Counted from the stretch's first letter, positions 6,087 through 14,785 are shown. The stretch is 19,774 nucleotides of DNA from CANGYM01 sp044372405 (GCA_044372405.1 JBILRW010000027.1:1-19774), one strand, 5' to 3'. Notes: a model not told the origin generated them from the sequence alone. Translations and numbers: made by a program.

Positions 6087-7481
6087 CTACAACACCTCCG
6101 GCAGTTGATGGGCAAAGGCCGTGATGTTGCCGGCCCCCATGCAAACGATCATATCCCCGGCGTGGGCGATGGTTTTTAGGGTTTCTACGGCAGCCCCGGG
6201 ATCCGCCACATCAAAAACCGCCGGATGGCCCAGGCTGCGGAGGTGCGCGGCCAAGTGGGTGTGGGTGATGTCAGGCAGGGGTTCTTCCCCCGCGCTGTAA
6301 ACGGGGAGCAGAACCAACGCATCGGTTTTCAGCAGCACCGTGGCAAAAGCATCCCACAGACTGCCCAAACGGGAATAGCGGTGGGGCTGGACAACGGCGA
6401 TGACGCGGCCGGCTTTGGGGACGAGGGCGGCGGCGGAAAGAACGGCATCTATCTCGGTGGGGTGGTGGGCGTAATCATCGATGATGGTGATGCCTTTGAC
6501 CTCGGCGACCTTCGTAAAGCGTCGTTTGACGCCCTGATAGGCGGCAAATCCCCGACGCACAGCATCCTCAGAAATACCGATTTGATGGGCCACGGCCAGG
6601 GCGGCCAGGGCATTTTGAACATTATGTTGACCGATGAGGGGGATAGAGAGTTTCTCGATCCGTCCCGTGGGTGTGGTGACATCAAAAACGGTACCGTTGC
6701 TTTCGGTGGTGATATTGAATCCCCGCACCATGGCGTGTTGATGCAGGCCATAGGTAATAACGCGACGATCCGTCACATGGGGCACCATGGCCTGTAACAC
6801 CGGATGATCCAGGCACAAAACGGCGGCGCCGTAAAAGGGGACTTGGTGGATGAATTGGTCAAAGGCCTGGTGAAGGGCGGCCTCCGTCCCATAATAATCC
6901 AAATGTTCGGGGTCGATGTTGGTGACAACGGCAATTTCGGCATTCAGGCGCAAAAACGTTCCATCGGATTCATCGGCCTCCGCCACCAGCCAAGAGCCCG
7001 AACCCAAACGGGCATTGGTGCCATAGGCATTGACAATCCCCCCGTTAATCATGGTGGGATCCAGCCCCGCCGCATCCAGCAGACACGCCACCAGAGTCGT
7101 TGTCGTCGTTTTGCCGTGGGTGCCGGCAATGGCAATGGTGGATCGGAAACGGGCCAGCTCCGCCAGCATATCGGCGCGTTTAATGACGGGAATGCGGGCC
7201 GCCCGGGCCGCTACCCATTCGGGATTGGTTTCTTTCACGGCGGAGGAAACGATAACCGCCCCCGCCCCCGCAACATTGGCCGGATCATGGGCGGTCATGA
7301 CCTTAACCCCCATTTTCCGCAGTCGCGCCACGTTGGCGTTATCCGACATATCCGATCCCTGAACGGTATAGCCCAGATGGTGGAGAACCTCGGCCAAACC
7401 ACTCATCCCAATCCCCCCAATGCCAATAAAATGCAGCGGGCCCACGGTCAACGGAATGGCAGAAAATCGGTTGGGGATCAT
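6087..7481 (-). CDS. murC: UDP-N-acetylmuramate--L-alanine ligase MurC
   Basis: MurC adds L-alanine to UDP-MurNAc using ATP, the first amino-acid step of peptidoglycan synthesis in the cytoplasm. The ATG at 7481 gives 464 residues, a normal length. The N-terminal Rossmann motif GIGGIGMSG is at 20-28, the ATP loop GTHGKTTTT at 120-128, and EADESDGTF near 170 is typical of MurC. DDYAHHPTEI lies in the C-terminal half. An upstream in-frame TTG at 7517 would add 12 residues; the ATG is preferred, though its Shine-Dalgarno (CAGGG) is weak. The usual neighbours murG, murB and ddl are absent, so murC stands alone here. Confidence 0.96.
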   Translation of the reverse strand: MIPNRFSAIPLTVGPLHFIGIGGIGMSGLAEVLHHLGYTVQGSDMSDNANVARLRKMGVKVMTAHDPANVAGAGAVIVSSAVKETNPEWVAARAARIPVIKRADMLAELARFRSTIAIAGTHGKTTTTTLVACLLDAAGLDPTMINGGIVNAYGTNARLGSGSWLVAEADESDGTFLRLNAEIAVVTNIDPEHLDYYGTEAALHQAFDQFIHQVPFYGAAVLCLDHPVLQAMVPHVTDRRVITYGLHQHAMVRGFNITTESNGTVFDVTTPTGRIEKLSIPLIGQHNVQNALAALAVAHQIGISEDAVRRGFAAYQGVKRRFTKVAEVKGITIIDDYAHHPTEIDAVLSAAALVPKAGRVIAVVQPHRYSRLGSLWDAFATVLLKTDALVLLPVYSAGEEPLPDITHTHLAAHLRSLGHPAVFDVADPGAAVETLKTIAHAGDMIVCMGAGNITAFAHQLPEVL

Positions 7482-7643
7482 AGAAAAGCCCTGGTTGTGG
7501 TTAAGGATTGCCACCAAGGTTTACCATGGGCTCAGGGGGGTGTCATCTTTTTTAGGGGGGGCCTCTTACCGCCCTACGGGATTTTGAGGGACAAGAGTTG
7601 AACGGCGCTGGTAGCTCAAAAGCTATTGAAAAATAATATATTT
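7482..7643. other. Intergenic stretch between murC and the palindromic repeat
   Basis: No gene is supported here. The murC promoter must lie in this stretch or further right, but I see no convincing pair of boxes. AT-rich sequence near 7630-7643 borders the repeat. Confidence 0.4.
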
Positions 7644-7703
7644 TGTCATTCCGCGCGCAGTCGCGGAATCCACCTGGATGCTGCGACTACGCGCAGCATG
7701 ACG
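7644..7703. repeat. Dispersed palindromic repeat, two hairpins
   Basis: The unit is bounded by GTCATTCCGCG and CAGCATGACG. Inside are two hairpins: TTCCGCG with CGCGGAA, and ATGCTGCG with CGCAGCAT. The GTCATTCC...GGAATCC...CATGAC pattern resembles intergenic palindromes known from many proteobacteria, and relates loosely to the cores at 2840-2880 and 19661-19710. Confidence 0.7.
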
Positions 7704-7775
7704 AGAAAAGGGGCATTTGTAGTAGGGACTGTCAATTTTTTAGGGTGGCAAGGAGGGCCCTTAGATCAAACATCC

Positions 7776-7804
7776 TTGACACCCCCTCCCCTTTGTTATA
7801 ACAT
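7776..7804 (+). promoter_or_regulatory. Promoter and operator-like palindrome of the AbrB-Doc module
   Basis: A perfect -35 box TTGACA (7776-7781) is followed after 17 bases by TAACAT (7799-7804). The perfect 10-base palindrome TGTTATAACA (7794-7803) covers the -10 box and could be the antitoxin's binding site for autorepression. The antitoxin start codon is 29 bases downstream. Confidence 0.55.
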
Positions 7805-7833
7805 AAATAATAACTTTAATCCGGAGGATCATT

Positions 7834-8058
7834 ATGGAACTGAAAATCACACAGATCGGGAATTCTTTGGGGGTGATTTTGCCCAAGGGATTGCTTGAGG
7901 AGATGAAGCTCGCCAAGGGGGATCGCCTGACGGTGGATCGTCGGGGCGATGGGTGGCGCGTGGCCCCCTTTGATGCGGGGTATGATGTGCAAATGGAGGT
8001 GGCGAATTTGATTATGAAAAGACGTCGTAAGTTATTAAAATTACTAGCAAAGGCTTAG
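7834..8058 (+). CDS. AbrB/MazE/SpoVT-type antitoxin
   Basis: This 74-residue protein has the swapped-hairpin DNA-binding fold of the AbrB/MazE family. The signature ITQIGNSLGVILPKGLLEEM occupies residues 5-24, followed by LAKGDRLTV. The C-terminal part is basic and helical (MKRRRKLLKLLAKA) and probably contacts or blocks the toxin. A strong Shine-Dalgarno (GGAGG) precedes the ATG. The Doc toxin gene starts 4 bases after the stop, so the two form one module. Doc of phage P1 is paired with the unrelated antitoxin Phd; an AbrB-type partner is a known alternative in chromosomes. Autorepression at the TGTTATAACA palindrome is inferred. Confidence 0.9.
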   Translation: MELKITQIGNSLGVILPKGLLEEMKLAKGDRLTVDRRGDGWRVAPFDAGYDVQMEVANLIMKRRRKLLKLLAKA

Positions 8059-8062
8059 GGTT

Positions 8063-8464
8063 ATGTGGATTTGGTTAGATAAAGATGTTGTTTGCGCCGC
8101 GCACGATGCTCAAATTTTAGAGCACGGAGGTCTGTATGGGATACGGGATGAAAACCTGCTGGAATCGGCCATGGCCCGTCCTCAGAACTTGGCGGTTTAT
8201 GAAAATCCGGGGGTGGCCCGTTTGGCGGCAGCCTATGCCGTGGGCATTTCGCGCAATCATCCTTTCCTGGATGCCAACAAAAGAACAGCGATTATCGCCG
8301 TGGAATTGTTTTTAGAGCTGAACGGCTATCATTTTGTGCGCACGGATGAAGAGTGCTTTGACATCATGCCCCGTATCGCCACGGGGGAAGTGACCGAATC
8401 CGACATGGCCGCCTGGATTGCCGGCGGGATTGTGCAGGCGGAGGATGATGAGGGGGAGGAATAG
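8063..8464 (+). CDS. doc: Death-on-curing (Doc) toxin, Fic family
   Basis: Doc is a Fic-fold kinase; the P1 protein phosphorylates elongation factor Tu and stops translation. The active-site motif reads HPFLDANKR at residues 66-74, with His66, Asp70 and Lys73 at the same positions as in P1 Doc. The Doc form of the motif has D-A-N-K in place of the G-N/G-K of AMP-transferring Fic proteins, so kinase rather than AMPylation activity is expected. The length of 133 residues is normal, with an acidic tail (AEDDEGEE). YGIRDENLLESAMARPQN near the N-terminus is typical. It lies 4 bases after the antitoxin and is intact by inspection. Confidence 0.93.
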   Translation: MWIWLDKDVVCAAHDAQILEHGGLYGIRDENLLESAMARPQNLAVYENPGVARLAAAYAVGISRNHPFLDANKRTAIIAVELFLELNGYHFVRTDEECFDIMPRIATGEVTESDMAAWIAGGIVQAEDDEGEE

Positions 8465-8494
8465 CCTCCCCTTCCCCACCCAAAGTGGGCTGGG

Positions 8495-9412
8495 CTATTG
8501 GGTATGGGCAGCGGTGGTTTCAAACAACAATAGTGGATACGGAAGATTTTCTCGCTGTTGCTGCGCTTCCTGCGCACAATTTGTGATAATATGGTTGGGG
8601 TAGTAAAGGCCGGAAAGTTGTTGCAGTGTGGCTATTTGTTCGAGGTCATCAACGGTGAACACGATGAGTAAAGCATGATTTCCGATTGTGTCACGTATTG
8701 TGCACAACTTTTCAAAGTTAGCTTTGGTGAGCTTCCCAGAAAGGCAAAGATGTATACCATCATACCTATTTTTGCCTATAGTTCCATCTGAATTACGATA
8801 CCATTTTTCTTGCCATTTCTTCGGAAGATCACAATACATTTTTGTAAAGTAAATACCTTCACGATGATTTGATAATTGTTTGCGGGCAGCCCGTACGGAT
8901 AATTTTTGATAACTGGTGATAATGTAGGGCGGGGTAGCCTGATGATTTTTCTCAAGGTGTTCCGCGACACTATTTCCAACAGCTTTGCCCAATTTTTTTT
9001 CGAGATCCTTTACCCACTTCTTGGATTTCTGGTTTAAAGAGTCCTCCCATAGGCTACGAACCCCCGCCATTCCTGTTTTCATTTCAATAACCAGACGGAT
9101 TTTTTTTGCCGCAGCTGCCTCGAGCATTTCGGTCAATGTGCAGACTTCAGGATGGTACTTTTTAATATCTGCAAGGGAAACATTTATGATAGGCGTCAGA
9201 GCACCGTTGATGGTGATATCGTGGTCATGCCAACATACAACATGACCATCATGGGTAAGCCGCACGTCTATTTCCATCAACGAACAGCCCGCCTGAGCAA
9301 CCTCATCGAGTATGGGAATTGTATTTTCCTTTTCGTGGCCTTTTCCAGCGACATTGCCACGATGGGCAATAAAATATGTTGAGGGAGCGCGTTGATCAGA
9401 AACAAAAGACAT
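8495..9412 (-). CDS. Glycerophosphodiester phosphodiesterase-family protein
   Basis: GDPD enzymes cleave glycerophosphodiesters to glycerol-3-phosphate and an alcohol in a metal-dependent reaction on a TIM barrel. From the ATG at 9412 (305 residues) the catalytic pattern is present: His18-Arg19 in IAHRGN, Glu29-Asn30, Glu47 and Asp49 in LMEIDVRLTHDG, and His62-Asp63 in CWHDHD. IEMKT further on supplies another metal or substrate residue. There is no signal peptide, so a cytoplasmic place is likely. The middle part (about 118-215) is Lys-rich and less like standard family members, so the substrate is uncertain. The gene is visibly richer in A and T than ilvC next to it, which may indicate transfer. 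It follows ilvC on the same strand after 60 bases, with no clear Shine-Dalgarno. Confidence 0.8.
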   Translation of the reverse strand: MSFVSDQRAPSTYFIAHRGNVAGKGHEKENTIPILDEVAQAGCSLMEIDVRLTHDGHVVCWHDHDITINGALTPIINVSLADIKKYHPEVCTLTEMLEAAAAKKIRLVIEMKTGMAGVRSLWEDSLNQKSKKWVKDLEKKLGKAVGNSVAEHLEKNHQATPPYIITSYQKLSVRAARKQLSNHREGIYFTKMYCDLPKKWQEKWYRNSDGTIGKNRYDGIHLCLSGKLTKANFEKLCTIRDTIGNHALLIVFTVDDLEQIATLQQLSGLYYPNHIITNCAQEAQQQRENLPYPLLLFETTAAHTQ

Positions 9413-9472
9413 GACCAAAAACGACCCAATACGCTAAACAGGACACAACACAAAGAGGGTGCCAGAGATTGC

Positions 9473-10501
<1,029 letters not shown>

Positions 10502-10516
10502 AAACGGCCATTCCCT

Positions 10517-10545
10517 AAATAAAGCATTGATGATCGAAGGCGCAA
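10517..10545 (-). promoter_or_regulatory. Possible ilvC promoter
   Basis: On the minus strand TTGCGC (10540-10545) and TTATTT (10517-10522) are 17 bases apart, and the start codon follows 15 bases after the -10 box. The -10 box is a poor match, so this is a candidate only. Confidence 0.3.
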
Positions 10546-10570
10546 TCCTACCCCAAGAACGGGTGAAAAT

Positions 10571-10795
10571 CTATAGGGTTTTTTGTCCCTTAAGATATTC
10601 CTGAACCTCCTTCACAGACTTCAGTTTTTCCCCTAACGGCCCCAGATCAACACCCGCGTTCTGACAGGAGAGAGCGACTTCCTGAAAGGCCCCTACGGAA
10701 GAAAGAAATTTAAAGAGTTGATCTTTTTTTGTACTGCTTGTGGTAAAACGTAATTGCTGTCAGACACTGTAATATCCCCATCAAAAATGAATCAA
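10571..10795 (-). pseudogene. Probable frameshifted remnant of an unknown gene
   Basis: The minus strand has a 62-codon open frame ending in TAG at 10571 that lacks any ATG, GTG or TTG start. It reads like a real protein (KDQLFKFLSSVGAFQEVALS, later GEKLKSVKEVQEYLKGQ). Directly upstream another frame continues the protein-like sequence (FDGDITVSDSNYVLPQAVQK), and the two meet at a run of seven A on the minus strand (10724-10730), where adding one base would join them. An in-frame TGA lies a few codons further upstream, and no start with a ribosome binding site is visible. I do not recognise the family. It may be the decayed 3' end of a larger gene. Confidence 0.4.
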
Positions 10796-10831
10796 ACAAT
10801 CACAGAGATACCATACCCCCCCCCAACCGTA

Positions 10832-10847
10832 TGTGACACATGTCACT
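10832..10847. promoter_or_regulatory. CRP/FNR-like site
   Basis: TGTGACACATGTCACT matches the CRP half-site pattern TGTGA-N6-TCACA at 9 of 10 positions; the symmetric core is GTGACA-N2-TGTCAC. It lies in the gap between the gene remnant and ihfA. The next intact gene, ihfA, starts 134 bases away. Confidence 0.35.
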
Positions 10848-10980
10848 TTTGGGATTATTTTTTGGGGGCGGATGAAATCGCTGGGGGTGGGGCAAAAAAA
10901 TCACAAAAAGCATCTTTACTTTTTTCAGGTTTCGCGCAAAGGTGTTTCTTGTTAATTTTTTTCAATGCGTTGTGAAATTT

Positions 10981-11307
10981 ATGGCTGCGACCCAAAAACC
11001 CGAAGACTTTTATCAGAATACCCTAACCCGTGCTGAATTGGCGGATGCCCTTCACAATCGTATTGGATTATCACGGGCAGAATCGGCCCAGTTTATTGAA
11101 AAAATCATTGATGGTCTGTTGTCTGGCCTGGAGGGCGGCAATGATGTTAAAGTGTCTTCTTTTGGTACCTTTCGTTTGTTGAATAAGGCCGAACGTATCG
11201 GACGGAATCCCAAATCAGGGATTGAGGCCAAAATTTCTGCCCGTCGTGTGGTATCGTTTCATCCGTCCAATAAACTGCGTCAACGGATGAATGCGCCTGC
11301 TTCTTAA
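10981..11307 (+). CDS. ihfA: Integration host factor alpha subunit
   Basis: IHF is a heterodimeric DNA-bending protein for recombination, replication and transcription. The 108 residues carry the HU/IHF fold: TLTRAELADALHNRIGLSRA in the N-terminal helices, GNDVKVSSFGTFRL, and the beta-arm with the intercalating proline in RIGRNPKSG, then ISARRVVSFHPSNKLRQRM. The alpha type is supported by GLSR near the start and the following MerR gene, an order common in alphaproteobacteria. The ATG at 10981 is preferred over the upstream in-frame start at 10942. No clear Shine-Dalgarno is visible. The upstream gap is AT-rich with T-runs. Confidence 0.93.
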   Translation: MAATQKPEDFYQNTLTRAELADALHNRIGLSRAESAQFIEKIIDGLLSGLEGGNDVKVSSFGTFRLLNKAERIGRNPKSGIEAKISARRVVSFHPSNKLRQRMNAPAS

Positions 11308-11363
11308 GCGTTTTGCCATTGAAAAACAATAAAAAAAACGGTTTATGGAAGTTAGAGGGTAAG

Positions 11364-11786
11364 ATGTACCACGCCATTACCGAGGTCGCCGAGATGCTGG
11401 GTTTGCCTTCCCATGTCTTACGATTTTGGGAAACAAAGATGCACCAGATCCAGCCCATGAAAAGGTCGGGGGGCCGGCGATTTTATCGTGAGGAAGATAT
11501 TTTGATTCTGCGGTATATTCAGCATTTGCTTCACCACCAGGGTTATACCATTCGGGGCGCCCAAAAATTTTTAAAAACCATGACGAAGGCTCAAATTCTT
11601 GCCCGCGCCCGGGATTTGTTTTCGGGGGAGACCTCCGACGTTGTTGTGCCTGTTGTTTCAGAGACCCCTGAAAAAAAGGAAATGACGGAAAAGGCCATTG
11701 CTTTATTGACACTGGCCAAGGAAAAGCTGGAAACACTGCAAAAGCAAATGTCGGATGCTGGTCATGCTGTGGTTTCGGATTCGTAG
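11364..11786 (+). CDS. MerR-family transcriptional regulator
   Basis: The protein has the winged helix-turn-helix of the MerR family at its start: AITEVAEMLGLPSHVLRFWE, then MKRSGGRRFYREEDILILRY and GYTIRGAQKFLK. The C-terminal half is a helical stretch (EKAIALLTLAKEKLETLQKQ) that could pair as a coiled coil. There is no metal-binding Cys pattern, so the effector is unknown. The ATG at 11364 follows a GAGGG stretch and gives 140 residues. A TTG at 11313 is in frame, five bases after the ihfA stop, and would add 17 residues. This regulator follows ihfA in many alphaproteobacteria. Confidence 0.9.
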   Translation: MYHAITEVAEMLGLPSHVLRFWETKMHQIQPMKRSGGRRFYREEDILILRYIQHLLHHQGYTIRGAQKFLKTMTKAQILARARDLFSGETSDVVVPVVSETPEKKEMTEKAIALLTLAKEKLETLQKQMSDAGHAVVSDS

Positions 11787-11813
11787 AGGGTACCTCTAAA
11801 AACCTCAACCTTT

Positions 11814-11898
11814 CGTCTTTGCGAGCCTCCGCAGGAGGCGTGGCAATCCATGGTCGCTGCCAACATTTCTGGATTGCTTCGCTGCGCTCGCAATGACG
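11814..11898. repeat. Dispersed palindromic repeat of the 'CGTCATTGCGAGC' type
   Basis: The 85-base unit has ends CGTCTTTGCGAG and CTCGCAATGACG and inner arms GGCAATCCA and TGGATTGC. A further small hairpin, GCCTCC with GGAGGC, lies near the left end. This is a widely distributed intergenic palindrome type in bacteria. It separates the merR and HerA-like genes. Confidence 0.75.
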
Positions 11899-11991
11899 GG
11901 CCAATACAGGTGCTCCCCGCTCATCCTATATTAACCCTTTTTTTTTATGGTAAGAGTGCGGTTCCTGAATACAAAATAATAGCAGTTTACG

Positions 11992-13596
11992 ATGAATGCC
12001 CCTCAAACCCGTACTTTTTTTTCGGATCAAAGCGCCAAAAAAATAGGGCATGTTGTTGCCATTAGTGGCACCCATGTCAAGGCGACGATTTTTGCCAATG
12101 GGGATATGCCGTTGACGGTAGGTTCTTTTGTCATTTTACAGTCAGGGATGAAGGCCCAGCTGGGTATTTTGATCAAAATTGACATGATGGACAATCGGGA
12201 TTTTTTGGCGACCATTTTGTTGAAAGGCGAAATTATTAACAACCCGAACGGCAAAATGAATTTCAAACGGGGGATATCCTCCCCCATTATGATTCGGGCA
12301 GACATTATCCCCGCGACGGAAGAAGATCTGTTGTCGCTCTTTAGTGATGTTGACGAACCCTATGTTCGCTTGGGCCAGATTAGCAAAACTAAAAATGTTC
12401 CGGCCAATATTCTGATCAATCGCCTTTTAGGGGGAAATTTTGGGATTTTTGGCAACCGTGGCAGTGGTAAATCCACAATGGTGAGCTTATTGATGCATAA
12501 ACTGATGGAGGCCATGCCCCAGGCCCATTGTATTTTGTTTGATCCCCATGGGGAATACGAGGCAGCCTTTAATGGAAACGCTAATATTATTGATATTATC
12601 GACCAGCAAAACTTTTTTTTACCCTATTGGCTTTTGAATGCGGAAGAAACCAGTCGTATTTTTTTGGATCCTCAATCGCCAACACTGAGCGTTGAAGAAG
12701 AGGTTTTAAACGACATTGTCGTTGGAGCCCGCCACCGATTTTTTGGTCAAACAGACCATGGTACATCTCGGATTACGGTGGATTCCCCTGTTCCCTATCG
12801 CATGAGTGATTTGATCCAAATTTTGGATGAGCGTTTAGGATCGCTGAATGAATCCATCAAGGTTTCGGTTTTGCGTCGGATGCGTCAGAGGATTTTGGCG
12901 GTCCGTAGCGATGCCCGTTATAAATTTTTATTTCCCCGAATGGGACACAGCCAAGATCTGCGGGATATTTTGACGAACCTTTTACGCATTCCCGTGGCGG
13001 GTAAACCCATCACGCTAATCAATACATCGGGTATGGTTTTGGAGGTTTCTCAGGTGGTGGTGTCAACCATCAGTCGGTTGGTGTTTGATTTTTTACAGTG
13101 GTCACGGGATTTGAATATGCCCGTTCTGCTGGTGATGGATGAGGCCCACCGTTATTTAGGGGAGAGTAAAAATCGTTTTTCCCAAAAAACCCAGTCCCTA
13201 TGGGAACAAATGGCCATGGAGGGGCGTAAATTTGGAATCAGTTTGGGCATTATTACCCAAATTCCCTCCAGTTTACCCCCCGCACTGATTTCCCAGTTGG
13301 GCACCGTGATGATTAAAAAAATAAACAGTGAGGCGGAAATTTCCTTTTTGGCCCGTTATGCGGGTGATCTGTCCCTGGAAGTTAGTCAGGTGCTTAATGG
13401 GTTTTCCCCAGACGAGGTTTACATTGCAGGCGATGGGGTGCGTAACGCTATGACCATTAGCTGTGATGCACTAAGCGACAATAAAAAACCCAGAAGCAAA
13501 GGCGTGGAATTTTCAGACAGTTGGTCCAGAGATAGCGTTTCCTTTGCCGAGGTCGATGCCGGATTAAACCGCTGGTGTGATTACAAGCCGGAGTGA
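11992..13596 (+). CDS. HerA-like ATPase (HAS-barrel plus DUF87 domain)
   Basis: HerA-type proteins are hexameric DNA-translocating ATPases of the FtsK/HerA group. The N-terminal 130 residues look like the HAS barrel (KIGHVVAISGTHVKATIFAN onward). The ATPase domain follows: Walker A GNRGSGKST at 154-162, FDPHGEYEAAF near 182, Walker B VLLVMDEAHRY with Asp383-Glu384, and the sensor-like GIITQIPSSLPPALISQLGT near 418-437. The length of 534 residues is normal. No NurA nuclease, Sir2 or other defence partner adjoins: the flanks are ihfA-merR upstream and apt downstream on the opposite strand, ending 3 bases away. No clear Shine-Dalgarno is visible. DNA repair or chromosome processing is the default guess. 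Confidence 0.85.
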   Translation: MNAPQTRTFFSDQSAKKIGHVVAISGTHVKATIFANGDMPLTVGSFVILQSGMKAQLGILIKIDMMDNRDFLATILLKGEIINNPNGKMNFKRGISSPIMIRADIIPATEEDLLSLFSDVDEPYVRLGQISKTKNVPANILINRLLGGNFGIFGNRGSGKSTMVSLLMHKLMEAMPQAHCILFDPHGEYEAAFNGNANIIDIIDQQNFFLPYWLLNAEETSRIFLDPQSPTLSVEEEVLNDIVVGARHRFFGQTDHGTSRITVDSPVPYRMSDLIQILDERLGSLNESIKVSVLRRMRQRILAVRSDARYKFLFPRMGHSQDLRDILTNLLRIPVAGKPITLINTSGMVLEVSQVVVSTISRLVFDFLQWSRDLNMPVLLVMDEAHRYLGESKNRFSQKTQSLWEQMAMEGRKFGISLGIITQIPSSLPPALISQLGTVMIKKINSEAEISFLARYAGDLSLEVSQVLNGFSPDEVYIAGDGVRNAMTISCDALSDNKKPRSKGVEFSDSWSRDSVSFAEVDAGLNRWCDYKPE

Positions 13597-13598
13597 GA

Positions 13599-14111
13599 CT
13601 AAATCGCCATCAACGCATGAAACGGCAGGCCAAGTCGTTCACGGCCGCCCAGATAGGATAATTCCATAATGCCAGCCGCCATGGGAACGGTGGCGCCGCA
13701 TTGGTGCAGCAGTTTAACGCTGGCCGACAGCGTCCCCCCCGTGGCCAAAATATCATCCACGGCCACAACGGTATCCCCCGTTTCGATACGACCCGATTGA
13801 ATTTCCAGGGTATCGGTGCCGTATTCCAAATCATAGGTATAGGAGATTGTGCGCCCGGGCAGACGACCCCGCTTGCGAATCAGGATAAAGCCGCAGCCCA
13901 GTTTATAGGCCAAGGGCGCAGCCAGCAAAAACCCCCGGGATTCAATGCCCGCCAATAATTTGGGGCGATGGGGCGCAATGGCCTCGGCCAGGGTATCAAT
14001 GGTATAGGCCCAGGCGGCGGGATTCGCCAAAATCCCCGAAATGTCGTAAAAGGTAACGCCCCGTTTGGGGAAATTGGGGACCTCCGCGACGTGATCACGA
14101 ATGTTAACCAT
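13599..14111 (-). CDS. apt: Adenine phosphoribosyltransferase
   Basis: Apt salvages adenine by joining it to PRPP to form AMP in the cytoplasm. The 170-residue protein from the ATG at 14111 has the PRPP-binding signature VVAVDDILATGGT at 115-127, LLAGIESRGFLLAAPLAYKL near 52-71 and IRKRGRLPGRTISYTYDLEYG, a typical flexible loop and dimer region. A longer in-frame start at 14168 would overlap the lipoprotein gene and lacks similarity. The lipoprotein gene ends 31 bases upstream on the same strand, so the two may be co-transcribed. The end converges with the HerA-like gene, leaving almost no gap. Confidence 0.95.
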   Translation of the reverse strand: MVNIRDHVAEVPNFPKRGVTFYDISGILANPAAWAYTIDTLAEAIAPHRPKLLAGIESRGFLLAAPLAYKLGCGFILIRKRGRLPGRTISYTYDLEYGTDTLEIQSGRIETGDTVVAVDDILATGGTLSASVKLLHQCGATVPMAAGIMELSYLGGRERLGLPFHALMAI

Positions 14112-14142
14112 GGGGGCCCCCTGTATTAGAAATGCGCAGCAA

Positions 14143-14682
14143 TTAAGGTTTTTTCTTTTCCAAATCAATGCGGTATGTGAAGTCTTCCCCGTTGGTTAAG
14201 ACCAGGCGTTTAAAGCCCAAGTGGTAGAGAAGATCCAGGGTGTTGTAATCGCCAGCTTCCCTTTGCCCCTGCAGCAAGGGCAGCAGACGGGCACTGGCCC
14301 CAAAACGGTGTAGACCGGCGCGGGCCTGATAGATGTTTTCCAGGTATTTTCTCTGGGCGGCCACGGCAACCAGGGTGACATCATCCTCTCCGGCAGAAAT
14401 TACAAAGTAACGGGGGGCGTAGCCGTCTTTGCCCGTGGACACGTTAATCAAATCCACATACAGGCGGCGCTGACGGGCGCTGGCCTGTGGGTTAACATCG
14501 AATTGGGACGCATAAACATGGGTCACGGTGGGCCGGGGATAGGCCGCGACGCTGTTAAAATCGGTTGTGGCGGCGGCCCCTGTCTGGGGGGAACCCGTCT
14601 GTGTGGTTTCACACGCAGCCAACGAAACAGACAACACCCCCACAACAGCCAGGGTTTTCAATAAGGAATAGGCGTTTTTCAT
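14143..14682 (-). CDS. Putative lipoprotein of unknown function
   Basis: The 179-residue precursor starts MKNAYSLLKTLAVVGVLSVS and has a lipobox LAAC with the lipidated cysteine at 24. Glu follows the Cys, so sorting to the outer membrane is more likely than retention. Residues 25-45 are a Thr/Gly/Ala linker. The rest (about 50-179) is a compact alpha/beta-like domain (RLYVDLINVS, APRYFVISAG, DDVTLVAVAAQRKYLENIYQ, LDLLYHLGFKRLVLTNGEDF). I do not recognise the family. It precedes apt by 31 bases on the same strand. Confidence 0.8.
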   Translation of the reverse strand: MKNAYSLLKTLAVVGVLSVSLAACETTQTGSPQTGAAATTDFNSVAAYPRPTVTHVYASQFDVNPQASARQRRLYVDLINVSTGKDGYAPRYFVISAGEDDVTLVAVAAQRKYLENIYQARAGLHRFGASARLLPLLQGQREAGDYNTLDLLYHLGFKRLVLTNGEDFTYRIDLEKKKP

Positions 14683-14785
14683 AAAAAATTCCAGGGTTTG
14701 ATGGGTTTTAAATCCAGGGGATGCCTTGGTTTTAGCATACTCCCGCGGGCGGGGGAAGGGGGTAGTTGGGGGTGAAAATTTTTCA

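Noticed and set aside
6225..7601. Long plus-strand open frames opposite murC
   Set aside because: They are shadows of murC, rich in Gly, Gln and Arg with no motif, while murC has every family signature.
8466..8494. Terminator between doc and the GDPD-like gene
   Set aside because: Only a short GC-rich pairing (CCCAC with GTGGG) is present, with no T-run on either strand.
11787..11991. Possible tRNA after the MerR gene
   Set aside because: The stem-forming sequence there is a dispersed palindrome; no cloverleaf with a T-arm GTTCRA or a CCA end can be drawn.
14112..14168. 19-residue N-terminal extension of apt
   Set aside because: It overlaps the end of the lipoprotein gene and has no similarity to Apt; the ATG at 14111 gives a typical start.
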